Shown here piece by piece: positions 1 to 8,680 of a stretch of DNA of 64,000 bases; within the stretch, counting starts at the first letter, position 1, and each line of letters starts with the position of its first letter. The translations under genes and the position numbers were made by a program. This DNA comes from Viola odorata. Taxonomy: Eukaryota; Streptophyta; Magnoliopsida; Malpighiales; Violaceae. The stretch is from positions 36,349,661 through 36,413,660 of the forward strand of contig OY829541.1 of the NCBI GenBank assembly GCA_963691705.1. Direction: 5' to 3'. The notes under the pieces are model-generated. The model was not told where the DNA came from. It made no database searches and saw nothing but the letters and a program-made list of their open reading frames with translations.

Positions 1-440
1 TCATCTTAGTGAGCCGTCGGATCAGGACAGACCGTCACAAGGATAGGAATTTTCACTTTCAGGCATTGTCCTCGCGTCTAGAATCATGCCCTCACTTGAT
101 GAACCGACTACACTAGTCCGGTCACTAAGATAGGACTTTTCGTTTCTAGAACGGAGTTACTATTTCCTTGGGGCATGCCTTGTCTTGATGGGCCGTCTCC
201 ACGAGAACAGCCAGTACAAGAAAAGGACTTTTCACTCCCAAGGACACCGGGTAGTGCCCTCACTTAGTGAGCCATCTGATCAGGACCGGCCATCACAAGG
301 ATAGGACTTTTCACTCCCGGGGGCGCTAGGGATCTTTCAATCCCAACGCTAGTTCAAGGCATGCTGGGTCGTGCCCTCACTTAGTGAGCCGTCTGATCAG
401 GACCGGCCATCACAAGGATAAGACTTTTCACTCTCAGGAT
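1..440. repeat. Tandem repeats in the 3' region of a Tat-type gypsy element
   Basis: Five imperfect copies of a core of about 55-60 bases start near 7, 98, 187, 263 and 382. Each runs from a (T/G)GAGCC-like block through GATCAGGACCGGCC and CACAAGGATAGGA to CTTTTCACTC, with copies spaced about 75-120 bases apart. The last two copies are the most alike. Arrays of this kind between the integrase end and the 3' LTR are typical of the Tat/Ogre group of plant Ty3/gypsy elements, and the integrase here ends at 546 on the minus strand, so the array sits where expected. No coding sequence is seen in it. Bases 441-545 are pyrimidine-rich 3' noncoding sequence. Confidence 0.75.
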
Positions 441-545
441 CCCCCTTTTTTATCTGCACAAAAGCAACTACAAACACCCAAGAAAGCTCTCTCACCGAGC
501 GTTAGCTAAGGTTAGGGTTGGCATCAGTCAAAGGTGCAGATAAAA

Positions 546-1680
546 TCAAGTTCTAGGATAATATAATTTCAAACGAGCGATGTTCCAAGAGTTAGATAAG
601 GGAGTACCATCGAGTGTCTCAAGATGATAGGCTCCTTTTCTGATAACGCGGGTAACGTGATACGGCCCATCCCAGTTTGGACTGAGCTTCCCCACACGTT
701 GACCAGCCGCTCGCTTGTCTCCAAGCACCAGGTCGCCTGCCTTTAGCAACCGTTCTTTGACGCGCCTGTTATGATAACGGGCTATCTTTCGTTTGTAATG
801 TTGCGTTTTCAGGAGGGTTTCTTCTCGGACCTCCGGTAACGCGTCAAGGATAGCTCGTAACCTTTCCTCATTCAGCTCCTCCCGAAAGTGAGCCACTCGC
901 AGGCTCATGGTACTGATTTCTACCGGCGTAACAGCCTCGGTCCCGAAGGCCAATGCGAAAGGTGTTTCTCCAGTACTGGTTTTAATGGTCATGCGGTACG
1001 CCCACATCACGTATGGTAGCTCGTCAGCCCACTTCTTTTTAGACCCCTCCAGGTTTTTCTTAATGCCGCTGAGGATGCTCCGGTTGGTCACTTCCGCCTG
1101 TCCATTGGTTTGCGGGTGAGCCACGGAAGAGAATCACTGCTCAATCCCGAATTTCGAGCACTGGTCTTTGAAGAATTGGCTGGTGAACTGTGTTCCGTTA
1201 TCGCTGACTAGGATACGGGGTACGCCAAACCTCATGATAACTTGATGTTTGAAGAAACGCCAAGTTTTTTCCGCCGTGATGTTGGCGACCGCTTCAGCTT
1301 TCCCCCACTTCGTAAAGTAGTCCACTGCCACTATTACAAATTTCAGTTGGGACCTTGCCTTTGGAAATGGGCCCAGGATATCGATCCCCCATTTAGCAAA
1401 AGGACAAGGAGCGATAATCTCAAATATTTCGGTGGGGGGATGTCGAGGAATTTTAGAGAACTCCTGACATTTCGGGCAAGTTTGCACATAGTTGTGGCAA
1501 TCTCTTCGGATGGTGGGCCAGTAGAATCCAGATCTGAAAACTTGTGCAGCCAGGGTGCCACCTGACACGTGCATACCGCACACCCCTTCGTGAATTTCGC
1601 GCAGGGTGTGAAGACCCTCTTGCTCCGTTATACATTTGACGGCTGGGTGAGAAAAGCATCTCTGAACCAGGTCCCCGTCA
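546..1680 (-). pseudogene. Integrase domain of the Tat-type element, one nonsense codon
   Basis: The integrase would join retroelement cDNA to host DNA. The zinc-binding HHCC region reads as HEGVCGMH followed by CPKCQ (about 1450-1600). The catalytic core shows D in GIDILGPF, D in SDNGTQF and E in NGQAEV. The C-terminal part continues through LKAGDLVLGDKRA to the end at 546. A TGA at 1134-1136 splits the frame just before SVAHPQTNG. A single C-to-T change of CGA would explain it, which fits decay of methylated CpG. The frame differs from that of RT because of a deletion between them. Family assignment is firm; activity is excluded by the stop. Confidence 0.85.
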
Positions 1681-1782
1681 TAGTACGTACAACGAGCTGC
1701 CTATCTCAGCACCACATTCTGGGGTCCACCAGAATGATGCTTTTTTGCATATGACTTTGAAGAAAGGGAGGCACTTCTCACC

Positions 1783-2694
1783 CTATTTGGAAATAAATCG
1801 CCCTAAGGCGATAACGCGCCCCGTCAACCTTTGTACCTCCTTAACGGTTCTTGGAGATATCATGTCTTGTATGGTTTTAATCTTTGAAGGATTAGGCTGG
1901 ATTCCTTTTCGGCTGACTACGTAGCCCAGGAATTTCCCCGTCTGAAACGCAAACATGCATTTTCGGGGGTTCAGTTTCATGTGGTGCCTTTTCATCACAT
2001 CAAAGACTTCCTTTAGATCCTGCAAGTGATCTTGAAAGTTCGTGCTCTTTACCAATATATCGTCAACGTATGCTTCCACATTCCTTCCTATCTGTTCTTC
2101 GAATATTCTGTTTACCATACGTTGGAATGTCGCCCCTGCGTTCTTCAGCCCGAACGGCATCACCGTATAATAGTAAGTGGCCTTAGGAGTGATGAAGGCA
2201 GTCTTTTCTTCATCTTCAATGGCCATGGGAATTTGGTGGTATCCGGAGTTAGCGTCAAGTGAACTCAAATATGCGTACCCGACAGTCTGATCGACTAATT
2301 GGTCAATACAAGGAAGCGGGTAGCAATCCTTAGGGCAAGCATTGTTTAAATTGGTAAAGTCGATACACATGCGCCAGTCTCCGTTGGGCTTAGGAACAAG
2401 AACTGGGTTGGCTAACCAAGTAGGGTATTGAACTTCGCGGATGAACCCCGCATCAAGGAGCTTCGTCACTTCTTTATCAACGCCTAAAGCTTTTCCCGTA
2501 GAAAACGGGCGTCGCTTTTGCTGGACCGGCCTGACGCTAGGGTCAACATTGAGCCGCTGTTCTGCTATTTCGTGTGATATACCCGACATGTCTGCGGGTT
2601 TCCATGCGAACTCTCCTCGATATTTGTTCAATAACCGGGCCAATTGAAGGTTTTCCTCTGGACTGAGCTTTTCGCTGACTAGGAAGCCTGCTTC
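1783..2694 (-). pseudogene. Reverse transcriptase of the Tat-type element, RNase H deleted
   Basis: This is the RT palm and fingers region. It contains WRMCIDFTNLNNACPKD, LDANSGYHQIPM, MPFGLKNAGATFQRMV and the catalytic YVDD at about 2059-2070. The frame is open from the TAA at 2695-2697 to a stop at 1783. Downstream, thumb-like residues continue past the stop to about 1720 (CLPFFK, then WTPEC). The sequence then jumps directly to the segment before integrase (YDGDLVQRCF). The RNase H domain, and the additional one typical of this lineage, are therefore missing, and the deletion also changes frame. RT family assignment is secure from motifs. Confidence 0.85.
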
Positions 2695-3264
2695 TTATAT
2701 GCCGATTACTGGTACGGGCACCATTTTGTCCAGAGGTTGAGCGCGCTTCTCATCACCCTGTTCGTATGGGTCCGCCGTTATACATACATACCTATCGCAA
2801 CTCTTTTGAGTCATGAGCAGGTAACATTCAGCCGCCAGTTTTTGGTTGCCCTTTATCGATACCACTCCGTCCCAGGAGGGGTATTTCATCTTCAGATGCT
2901 TCTGAGATATCACCGCTCCAAAGCGGTTGAGAAAAGGTCGTCCGAGTATGACATTGTAGGGCAAGTTTAAGTCCACGACAAGGAATAACAGATCCTCTGA
3001 TCGCTTGGAGGTGTCTTCTCTAAAGTATACGAGCAGAGTAGTTATCCCTGTGACAGGGATTGGGACCCCGTCCACCCCAATTATGGGTTTCTTGCAAGGT
3101 ATTAACTCGTTGTCGGGCAGTTTCATGAGATTGTATGCCTCTAACGAGAAGAGGTTCACTGCACTCTCGTTATCTATAAGAGTTCTTCTGACTCCGTGAC
3201 TGGTAATGATGGGCGTAACCACCAATGCGTCATTATGCGGATAAACAACGCCTTTTTCGTCCTC
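2695..3264 (-). pseudogene. Retropepsin-like protease region of the Tat-type element
   Basis: This aspartic protease would cut the polyprotein. The active-site region reads RTLIDNESAVNLFS, where related elements carry D-N/S/T-G-S. The glycine after Asp-Asn is replaced by Glu, so the site is probably dead. The flap and second strand are recognisable from NLPYNVILGRPFLN. The frame is continuous with gag through a TAA at 3262-3264 and with RT through a TAA at 2695-2697. A gag-terminal stop may be natural in some lineages; the second one is not. Confidence 0.7.
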
Positions 3265-5304
3265 TTATGAGAAGGCTAATATCATGCGATCTAGGATGCT
3301 TATCGCTTCACCTTTCTTTATCGCGCCATCTCGTTTGCGTTTTTCTCCTAACGCGGTCGTCAGTGACTCTGATTCGTCTATGTAAGGAGTCCCTCCCGCT
3401 ATGATGTTAATCATAGGGAAGTCCTCGTCGTCTACCGTGAAAGCTTCTTCACCTCTCCCTCCGGGAGCATTATCCTTCTGTGGGACGCGAGGGGGTACTT
3501 GTCGGTCGTCTGCTATCCTTTTCGTGGGATTATTTCTGGCGTCTTCTCTTACTTTGGCTGCGAATTCTCCCAAGTAACCCTCTTCCACTAAACGTTCTAT
3601 TGCTGATTTTAAGTCTCTGCATACTTCTGTAGAATGCCCCCTGGCTTTGTGGAACTTGCAATAAGCATTTTCTCTTCTCCCTAGAAGCACCCCGGGCTTC
3701 ACAGGCGCAGGGTAACGGATGGGAAGGTTTCGCTGCTCCACTATCGCTAAAATCTCCGCCCTTGGTAGATTAAGGGAAGGGAAATCAGGGTCGTACGTCC
3801 GACCTTTAGAAGAATCTCCTTGACGCTGAGTAGGGGAACTACCAGGCTTTCCCTTCGAAGTGTTACCTTTCCGCCCACTGGAGGTTTTGGGAATATGATC
3901 TTTCCGCAGAGCATAATCGTCAGTGAGGCGGTCATCAGGAAGGGTAATTGTAGGAGCGTTAGGAATCAGAGGTGCCTCAGGCGGCATGTTATAGGTTCTA
4001 TCTCTGTTTTCCTCTTCTTCCATTTTCGCGTAATTATGGGCTTTAAGTCTTAATGCGTCTAAAGTCGCTGGAGGGTCCACCATCAGTGCATCTTTCAATT
4101 TACCATAATGGCAGTTCCTTTTCAGGGCTTCTATAGCGAAATCAATGGTAACACCCGGCGTTAGTGACATTTCCAGATCAAATCGACTAAGAAATTCCTT
4201 CAAAGTTTCCTGAGGCCTTCGACGTATGTCAAATAACGCGGCGGCGGATTTCCTGATTGGAATTGCTGTACTAAATCTGCTCCAGAACTTGGATTCCAAT
4301 TGTGCGAAATTGCTAATAGATCCACCAGGAAGGCCCTCGAACCAGAGACGCGAGACTCCTGATAATGTCATAACAAATATTTGGCATAACGCCGCATCAC
4401 TGTGCGTCTGAAATTGAACGAAATCCTTCACCTTATTGACGTGGGAAATGGGATCTCTGGTGCCGTCATAAGTCTCAGTGGGAAGCTTCACATGTCGACT
4501 GACCTTATGGCGCCTTATACGACGGCTAAATGAATGACCCGATGTGTCATCAAGGATTTCACGAGCATGGCGCGGGGGAGATATTTCCGCGTGACGCCTC
4601 CGATTCCGCGGATCTGGCGTGGGATGTCGCCTAGGAGACTGGCTGCCGTTCCTGGGCGAACGAGTTCGATATCTCTTGCTACTAGATCTTTCACTGTGCT
4701 CAGGAGACAAATCCCTATTCGCTCCTTCTCTTTGACCGTCCCAACGGTTTCTGACCTCCTCGAGGTGCCGATCCTCCTGAGGGATGGGACCTTGGGGCAC
4801 CTGTGGCACATAAGGCTCCACTCGTCCTTGAGTGAGCTGCACAAAATTAATCGGGGGATCTGTTGTAGGTAAAATTGACCGGAGGTTTCCCTGTAACAAC
4901 GGTGACAAGGGCCGCTCGGTGACAATAGATGGCGTGAACATGACACAGGGAGGGACACTCGACCCAGAAATCTCAGGTGTGATTCTGGTAACCATTTCAG
5001 TCAAATAGTCCAATCGAGAACGAAGGGCCGCTATTTCACTCGCAAAAGGGTGTTCTGTACTGTTTAACACAAATCCCCTCGGGGGAGGAGTAGAAAAGCT
5101 AGATCCCGCCATCTGGGACAACGAAATGGTCGTCTGCGAGGAGAGGGCTTCCCCTGCCGACCTGGTCGAAAGATCCGGGGATTCTGAACTGATTTGTTGC
5201 GCCGTCACAGAAAGATCAGTAGTAGCAAAAGGGAATAACTGTCTACGAATCGAAAAAGGGAGACTAGAGGATGAGGGTCGCGTCGGCTCCGACTTATAAG
5301 TCAT
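3265..5304 (-). CDS. Gag of the Tat-type element
   Basis: Structural capsid/nucleocapsid protein of an LTR retrotransposon, 679 codons from the ATG at 5302-5304. The frame extends upstream to a GTG at 5353-5355 but the ATG is the simpler start. The N-terminal third is Ser/Pro-rich. It is followed by an Arg/Ser-rich stretch and the retrotransposon Gag core (VKLPTETYDGTRDP ... LWFEGLPGGSI ... RFDLEM). Near the C-terminus a zinc-finger variant C-K-F-H-x4-G-H-x4-C lies at about 3628-3664, a form typical of the Tat group. The frame is intact, unlike the rest of the element. It ends at a TAA that separates it from protease in the same frame. Confidence 0.85.
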   Translation of the reverse strand: MTYKSEPTRPSSSSLPFSIRRQLFPFATTDLSVTAQQISSESPDLSTRSAGEALSSQTTISLSQMAGSSFSTPPPRGFVLNSTEHPFASEIAALRSRLDYLTEMVTRITPEISGSSVPPCVMFTPSIVTERPLSPLLQGNLRSILPTTDPPINFVQLTQGRVEPYVPQVPQGPIPQEDRHLEEVRNRWDGQREGANRDLSPEHSERSSSKRYRTRSPRNGSQSPRRHPTPDPRNRRRHAEISPPRHAREILDDTSGHSFSRRIRRHKVSRHVKLPTETYDGTRDPISHVNKVKDFVQFQTHSDAALCQIFVMTLSGVSRLWFEGLPGGSISNFAQLESKFWSRFSTAIPIRKSAAALFDIRRRPQETLKEFLSRFDLEMSLTPGVTIDFAIEALKRNCHYGKLKDALMVDPPATLDALRLKAHNYAKMEEEENRDRTYNMPPEAPLIPNAPTITLPDDRLTDDYALRKDHIPKTSSGRKGNTSKGKPGSSPTQRQGDSSKGRTYDPDFPSLNLPRAEILAIVEQRNLPIRYPAPVKPGVLLGRRENAYCKFHKARGHSTEVCRDLKSAIERLVEEGYLGEFAAKVREDARNNPTKRIADDRQVPPRVPQKDNAPGGRGEEAFTVDDEDFPMINIIAGGTPYIDESESLTTALGEKRKRDGAIKKGEAISILDRMILAFS

Positions 5305-5390
5305 GATCGTTCCGATCTCTGGGTAAAACAGAGCTTGGCTATTAAGGACGCTCACTTAATGTACCAAGGCTCTCAATGAAAGCACTAATT

Positions 5391-5516
5391 CGATAAGATT
5401 CGATCTTTGAGACTATCAAGATGATGGCTACTGTTGGTCGGAGTTGCTGTAGTTGACGTCGGACCCACCTGTAAAGGGCCGGAGGGGGGGCTCCGGCGTA
5501 GACACTCCGATGCTTG
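5391..5516 (-). repeat. R-U5 part of the 5' LTR of the Tat-type element, cut at its U3 side
   Basis: On the minus strand this stretch runs from AAGCATCGGAGTG to GAATCTTATCG and is followed by the leader of the gag-pol unit. The terminal CA expected of an LTR is CG here. A near-identical copy lies on the plus strand at 5841-5963, and a related end closes the solo LTR at 13057. The leader at about 5371-5390 reads ATTAGTGCTTTCATTGAG, the likely primer-binding region, but I cannot assign the tRNA. On the U3 side homology stops at 5516, where an oppositely oriented LTR begins. Confidence 0.75.
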
Positions 5517-5963
5517 GGAGGGCTCACGCGTCTCTAGACGCACGACATCATCCCATCCCAAGGGACCCATAGAGTTATCGCCCCCGACATCATCATGGGT
5601 ATCGCCCCCGGCACTCTCCTGAGAGGCATCGCCCATGACGTCACCTCAGGTATCGCCCATGACGTCACCCCCAGGTATCGCCCGTAATGCCATCCAGAGC
5701 GTTATCTCACCTGGATATCGCCTTTTCGCCTAGATATCGCCCCCAACGGCCTATAAATACTCTCTCATTTTAAAACATCAAGTAAGCCGAAAAATTGCCT
5801 ACTAGAACCTCTACTATTTTTGAACTGCTTACTGACTTAAGCATCAGAGTGTCTATGTCGGAGCCCCCCCTCCGGCGCTTTGCAAGTGGGTTCGACGTCA
5901 ACTACAGCAACTCCGACCAACAATAGCCATCATCTTGATCGTCTCAAAGATCGAATCTTATCA
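5517..5963 (+). repeat. Inverted, 5'-truncated Tat-type LTR with TATA box
   Basis: Plus-strand LTR ending in CTTATCA at 5963. It carries a TATA box (CTATAAATAC, 5750-5759). About 90 bases downstream is the shared AAGCATCAGAGTG block, the same spacing as in the solo LTR at 12528-13057. Its U3 begins about 80-100 bases too late compared with that solo LTR, so it is truncated at 5517, exactly where the minus-strand R-U5 copy begins. The U3 holds a run of seven (T/C)ATCGCC words and two TGACGTCA palindromes (5636-5643 and 5660-5667). Confidence 0.7.
5576..5745 (+). promoter_or_regulatory. U3 repeat cluster with bZIP-type TGACGTCA sites
   Basis: Seven copies of (T/C)ATCGCC(C) follow one another at intervals of about 20-30 bases just upstream of the TATA box at 5750. 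Two of them are followed directly by ATGACGTCAC. TGACGTCA is the core bound by plant TGA/bZIP factors (established knowledge). Position and repetition suggest an enhancer of the LTR promoter, which is inference. The solo LTR at 12528-13057 has a single TGACGTCA at 12780-12787. Confidence 0.5.
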
Positions 5964-6450
5964 CTTCGGAAAAGATAAAATGAAGTATTATGAACAGTAA
6001 AAATTCATAGAAAAACGTCAGTTATTAAAGGACAGAAGGAGCATGTATTACTAAATTTTCCACCCAATTTATGCACCATTATCCAAATTTGCCAGCAGAC
6101 AAAATTGTCACTAGTGTTATCAAACAATGCTAAATTATGGGGATGTGATTATTGTCTATAACAAAATAATATTATAATTGTCACACCATCGTGTCTTTTG
6201 ATTATGTAAAAATTAATTATAAAAATATAAATAAATGATAAAAAATCTGAAAAAGTGATAAAATAAATTGTGAATTATTAAAAAATTATGTGGAAAAAAG
6301 CAAAACAGGACATTTGTTTTCATTCCTCCCCCGCCCTTCTAGCTACCACAAATAGGACATTTCGATTTTGTAGAGGACTACATTAACGTTTTGGTTGGTG
6401 GTCCTTTAACGATACTTGGACCCTACTTGACAGTTTAACCTTGGCAACCA
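5964..6450. other. AT-rich sequence, no gene seen
   Basis: Mostly A/T-rich with short homopolymers and no conserved open frame on either strand. It lies between the inverted Tat-type LTR and the first recognisable residues of the old LINE. It could be LINE 5' sequence or older target DNA; nothing in it decides. Confidence 0.5.
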
Positions 6451-6963
6451 AATTTCTTAATTGAGAATAACGATTTGATAACAGTTGTGGCTGAGGAACC
6501 CCAAATGAAGGATGCAGATATGGGTGTGGGTTAGAATAATAATAAAAGGATCCGAGTCGACTATTATCATCATGAAAAGTTTGGTACTTGGATGATCGCT
6601 CAGTGTAAGGGAAGGAAACCTGCTGGTGGGGAAGACAGTTACGCAAATTGGGGGCTCTAGGCTTGTGGTTTTGGCCGATGCAGAAGAGTTACCTCTGAAC
6701 ATTTCTAATGAGTAGGATTAGAACAAGGAAGTAGTTATGCTAGTTATTACTCAATCGAAGGCAATATGAGGCATATAAGGAAACAATATGTACCTAAAAT
6801 AAGACCTCAAACTTGCCCATGAGACACTCTTGCTTTTAATAGCCACAATCCAGTGACCTCTGCCGTTGAGGTGACCCCTTTGACTAAAACTCCTATTATA
6901 TAGGAGAATGTTGTTTCTACTGTCCTTGATCTTAGTAATAGTGTAAAAATCAAGGTCACTTAT
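6451..6963 (+). pseudogene. LINE ORF1-like segment, part 1
   Basis: The frame contains EHHEK-like residues followed by KFGTWMIAQCKGRKP (about 6570-6620). This resembles the conserved YGPWM(I/L)V segment near the end of plant LINE ORF1 RNA-binding proteins. A second in-frame stretch (about 6800-6963, one TAG) runs into the insertion at 6964 and continues after it at 12341. ORF1 proteins of this kind coat LINE RNA. Several stops are present. The assignment rests on this short motif plus continuity with ORF2 downstream, so it is moderate. The open frame on the opposite strand (6383-6646) is taken as a shadow. Confidence 0.5.
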
Positions 6964-7848
6964 TGATGCGAATCCTATCATGCCACCTACCGGATTGTTG
7001 ACTCGAGCGAGGAGCAAGCAAGCGAAACTGCCCAGACTGGTGCGCGAGGAGCAAGGAGTGACAAGCGAAGCAGCCAAGAATGATCTTGACGTCAAGATGC
7101 CCATCCTTGGCGACATGACGCCCAAACCAGAAGCTGCAGGCAGACTTGGTGTCTTGACGCCGATGCCTAGTGTCATGACGCCCAAAATAGAGAGTTGCGA
7201 GGAGCCTTGGAGTCATGATGCTGATGCCTGGCGTCATGACGCCCAAAATAGAGAGGTGGGTTTCTTCGAGCTGCAGCCTTGGCGTCATGACATCCGCGAT
7301 GTCCAGATTTGTGCAATCTTAGCTTTTGCGTCCAAGAAGGAAACTTCCGAATTTCCAGTTTTTAATTAACTATTTTTATTATTAATTAATTAGTATGGAT
7401 TTATGTATAATTAGTTTAATTAATTACCTTAATTAGGAGTTAAATTAGGAGTAGGATTTCTAAGATAAGGATTTAGGGTTTTCCTATTTAAAGGAGCCAC
7501 CCTTCTCATTGTAAGCTTAAGCTATTTTTACCCAATCAAATTGATATTGAGACTTTGTCTTTGAAAGAGTATCTCCTCTTGTTTGTTCGTGGACTCGAAC
7601 CTTGTGTCTTTCTCGGTTTCGCAAGCCAAGCTTGAGCAAGTAAAATTGAAGTTGGGACGAATAGTGGACTCGATTCAACCCCTCTCACAAGTGGACTCTT
7701 GTGAAAACCTCATCTAGGTATTCAGCATAGGTTGGTGGACTCTTGTCGATGCTCCTTCTCTAGTGAGAACTATCCATTCCGCATTGAAGTCCAATCCTTC
7801 TAACTAGATCAAACAATCAATGCATCCTAGGAAAATAGGATCGTATCA
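6964..7848 (+). repeat. 5' LTR of the pol-less element
   Basis: The start TGATGCGAATCC and end GGATCGTATCA form imperfect inverted termini. A TATTTAAA box at about 7488 lies upstream of a likely transcription start. The U3 holds repeated CGTCATGACG words (about 7080-7300), including one perfect 14-base palindrome at 7230-7243. Confidence 0.9.
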
Positions 7849-7866
7849 GTTGGTAGCGGATCTTAA
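7849..7866 (+). other. Primer-binding region of the pol-less element
   Basis: Directly after the LTR end comes GTTGGTAGCGGATC. The chromovirus at 36777-43659 has GTTGGTAGCGGAGC at the same place, so the motif is conserved between the two. It differs at two positions from the common initiator-Met site TGGTATCAGAGC; I do not assign the tRNA. Confidence 0.6.
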
Positions 7867-8680
7867 GGCGTTCAAGGTTTGGTAACTATCCTTTATTTTC
7901 TGTCAAGTTTTCTTTGTTGAGATTGGTTTCCATTACTCCGTTCCTAACCAATCTTCGTGTGTGCCGTGTGTTAGTTTGTTTGTGAGCTGTCAAGTCGAGC
8001 TAGGGTTTCTAGCTCATTATGTGCGTTGTCAATTTTTCTTGTGTGCGATTTGTTTTAAGGATTTGTGCGTCAATTTCTATCATCAAAGGAGCCACGAAAA
8101 TACCAAAAAGAGTCAGTATTTATTTAATTTTGTTTAGCTATGTTCATTAGCTAAAGAGGCCAAAAAAACAAATATTCAGATTGCGATCTATACAATACAA
8201 GAAACTATGATTCAGTAGTGTTCCAGAACAGAAAGAAAAAGTGAGTTCGGTGGTGAGAATCAAAAGTTATCACAAAAATAAAATTGCTTGCACAATCGCA
8301 CGCCTAGCGCACAACACTCACTAATCGTGAGGTAACTTGAGTTTTCTGTTTTCGATTGAGCTATTTTTTATTCCTAAAACTATCTTCTATTCCAGACCAA
8401 CAATTTTTTAGTTGATTGTTCTTGCAACTAACCACTTGTTGAGCATGAAAACGTATTTCAAAGCTAGTTATCTTTGTAAGTCTTATTGGAAGCTCTTCCT
8501 TGAAATTCTTGAGTCTATTTATTATTGGTTGTGGTCCAAGAACAAATGCCATATAAAGACAAAGTGAGTGAATTTGTGAGATTAATAGAGAGTTAAACAC
8601 GAGAATAAACACGTGAGGGAGTGCTAGTTTTTAGGGCAACTTTACGCTTGGTTTGTTTTAGTGTTGTGGTTTCAGGAAGA
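7867..8680 (+). other. Untranslated leader of the pol-less element
   Basis: About 0.8 kb between the primer site and the first gag ATG, T-rich at first, without a conserved open frame. The opposite-strand frames here are not conserved and are taken as chance. Confidence 0.6.

Larger units (their letters stand above)
1..5390 (-). mobile_element. Tat/Ogre-lineage Ty3/gypsy retrotransposon, internal region, decayed
   Basis: Read from right to left the order is 5' LTR remnant, gag, protease, reverse transcriptase, integrase and tandem repeats, which is the gypsy order. Lineage is inferred from the gag zinc-finger form (C-x2-H-x4-H-x4-C), from the RT segment NAGATFQRMV and from integrase segments such as [15 protein letters not shown] followed by GETPFALAFG. 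Gag, protease and RT lie in one frame separated only by TAA codons (3262-3264 and 2695-2697). The 3' LTR lies outside the window. RNase H is deleted and integrase has a nonsense codon, so this copy cannot move by itself. Confidence 0.85.

Noticed and set aside
1..440. CRISPR-like array
   Set aside because: Copies are imperfect and unequally spaced and lie in the 3' region of a plant retrotransposon, where such repeats are usual.
4515..4958. Minus-strand frame of 147 codons within gag
   Set aside because: Shadow of the intact Tat-type gag frame.
6383..6646. Minus-strand frame of 87 codons
   Set aside because: The plus strand carries a LINE ORF1-like motif here and the minus frame has no recognisable domain.
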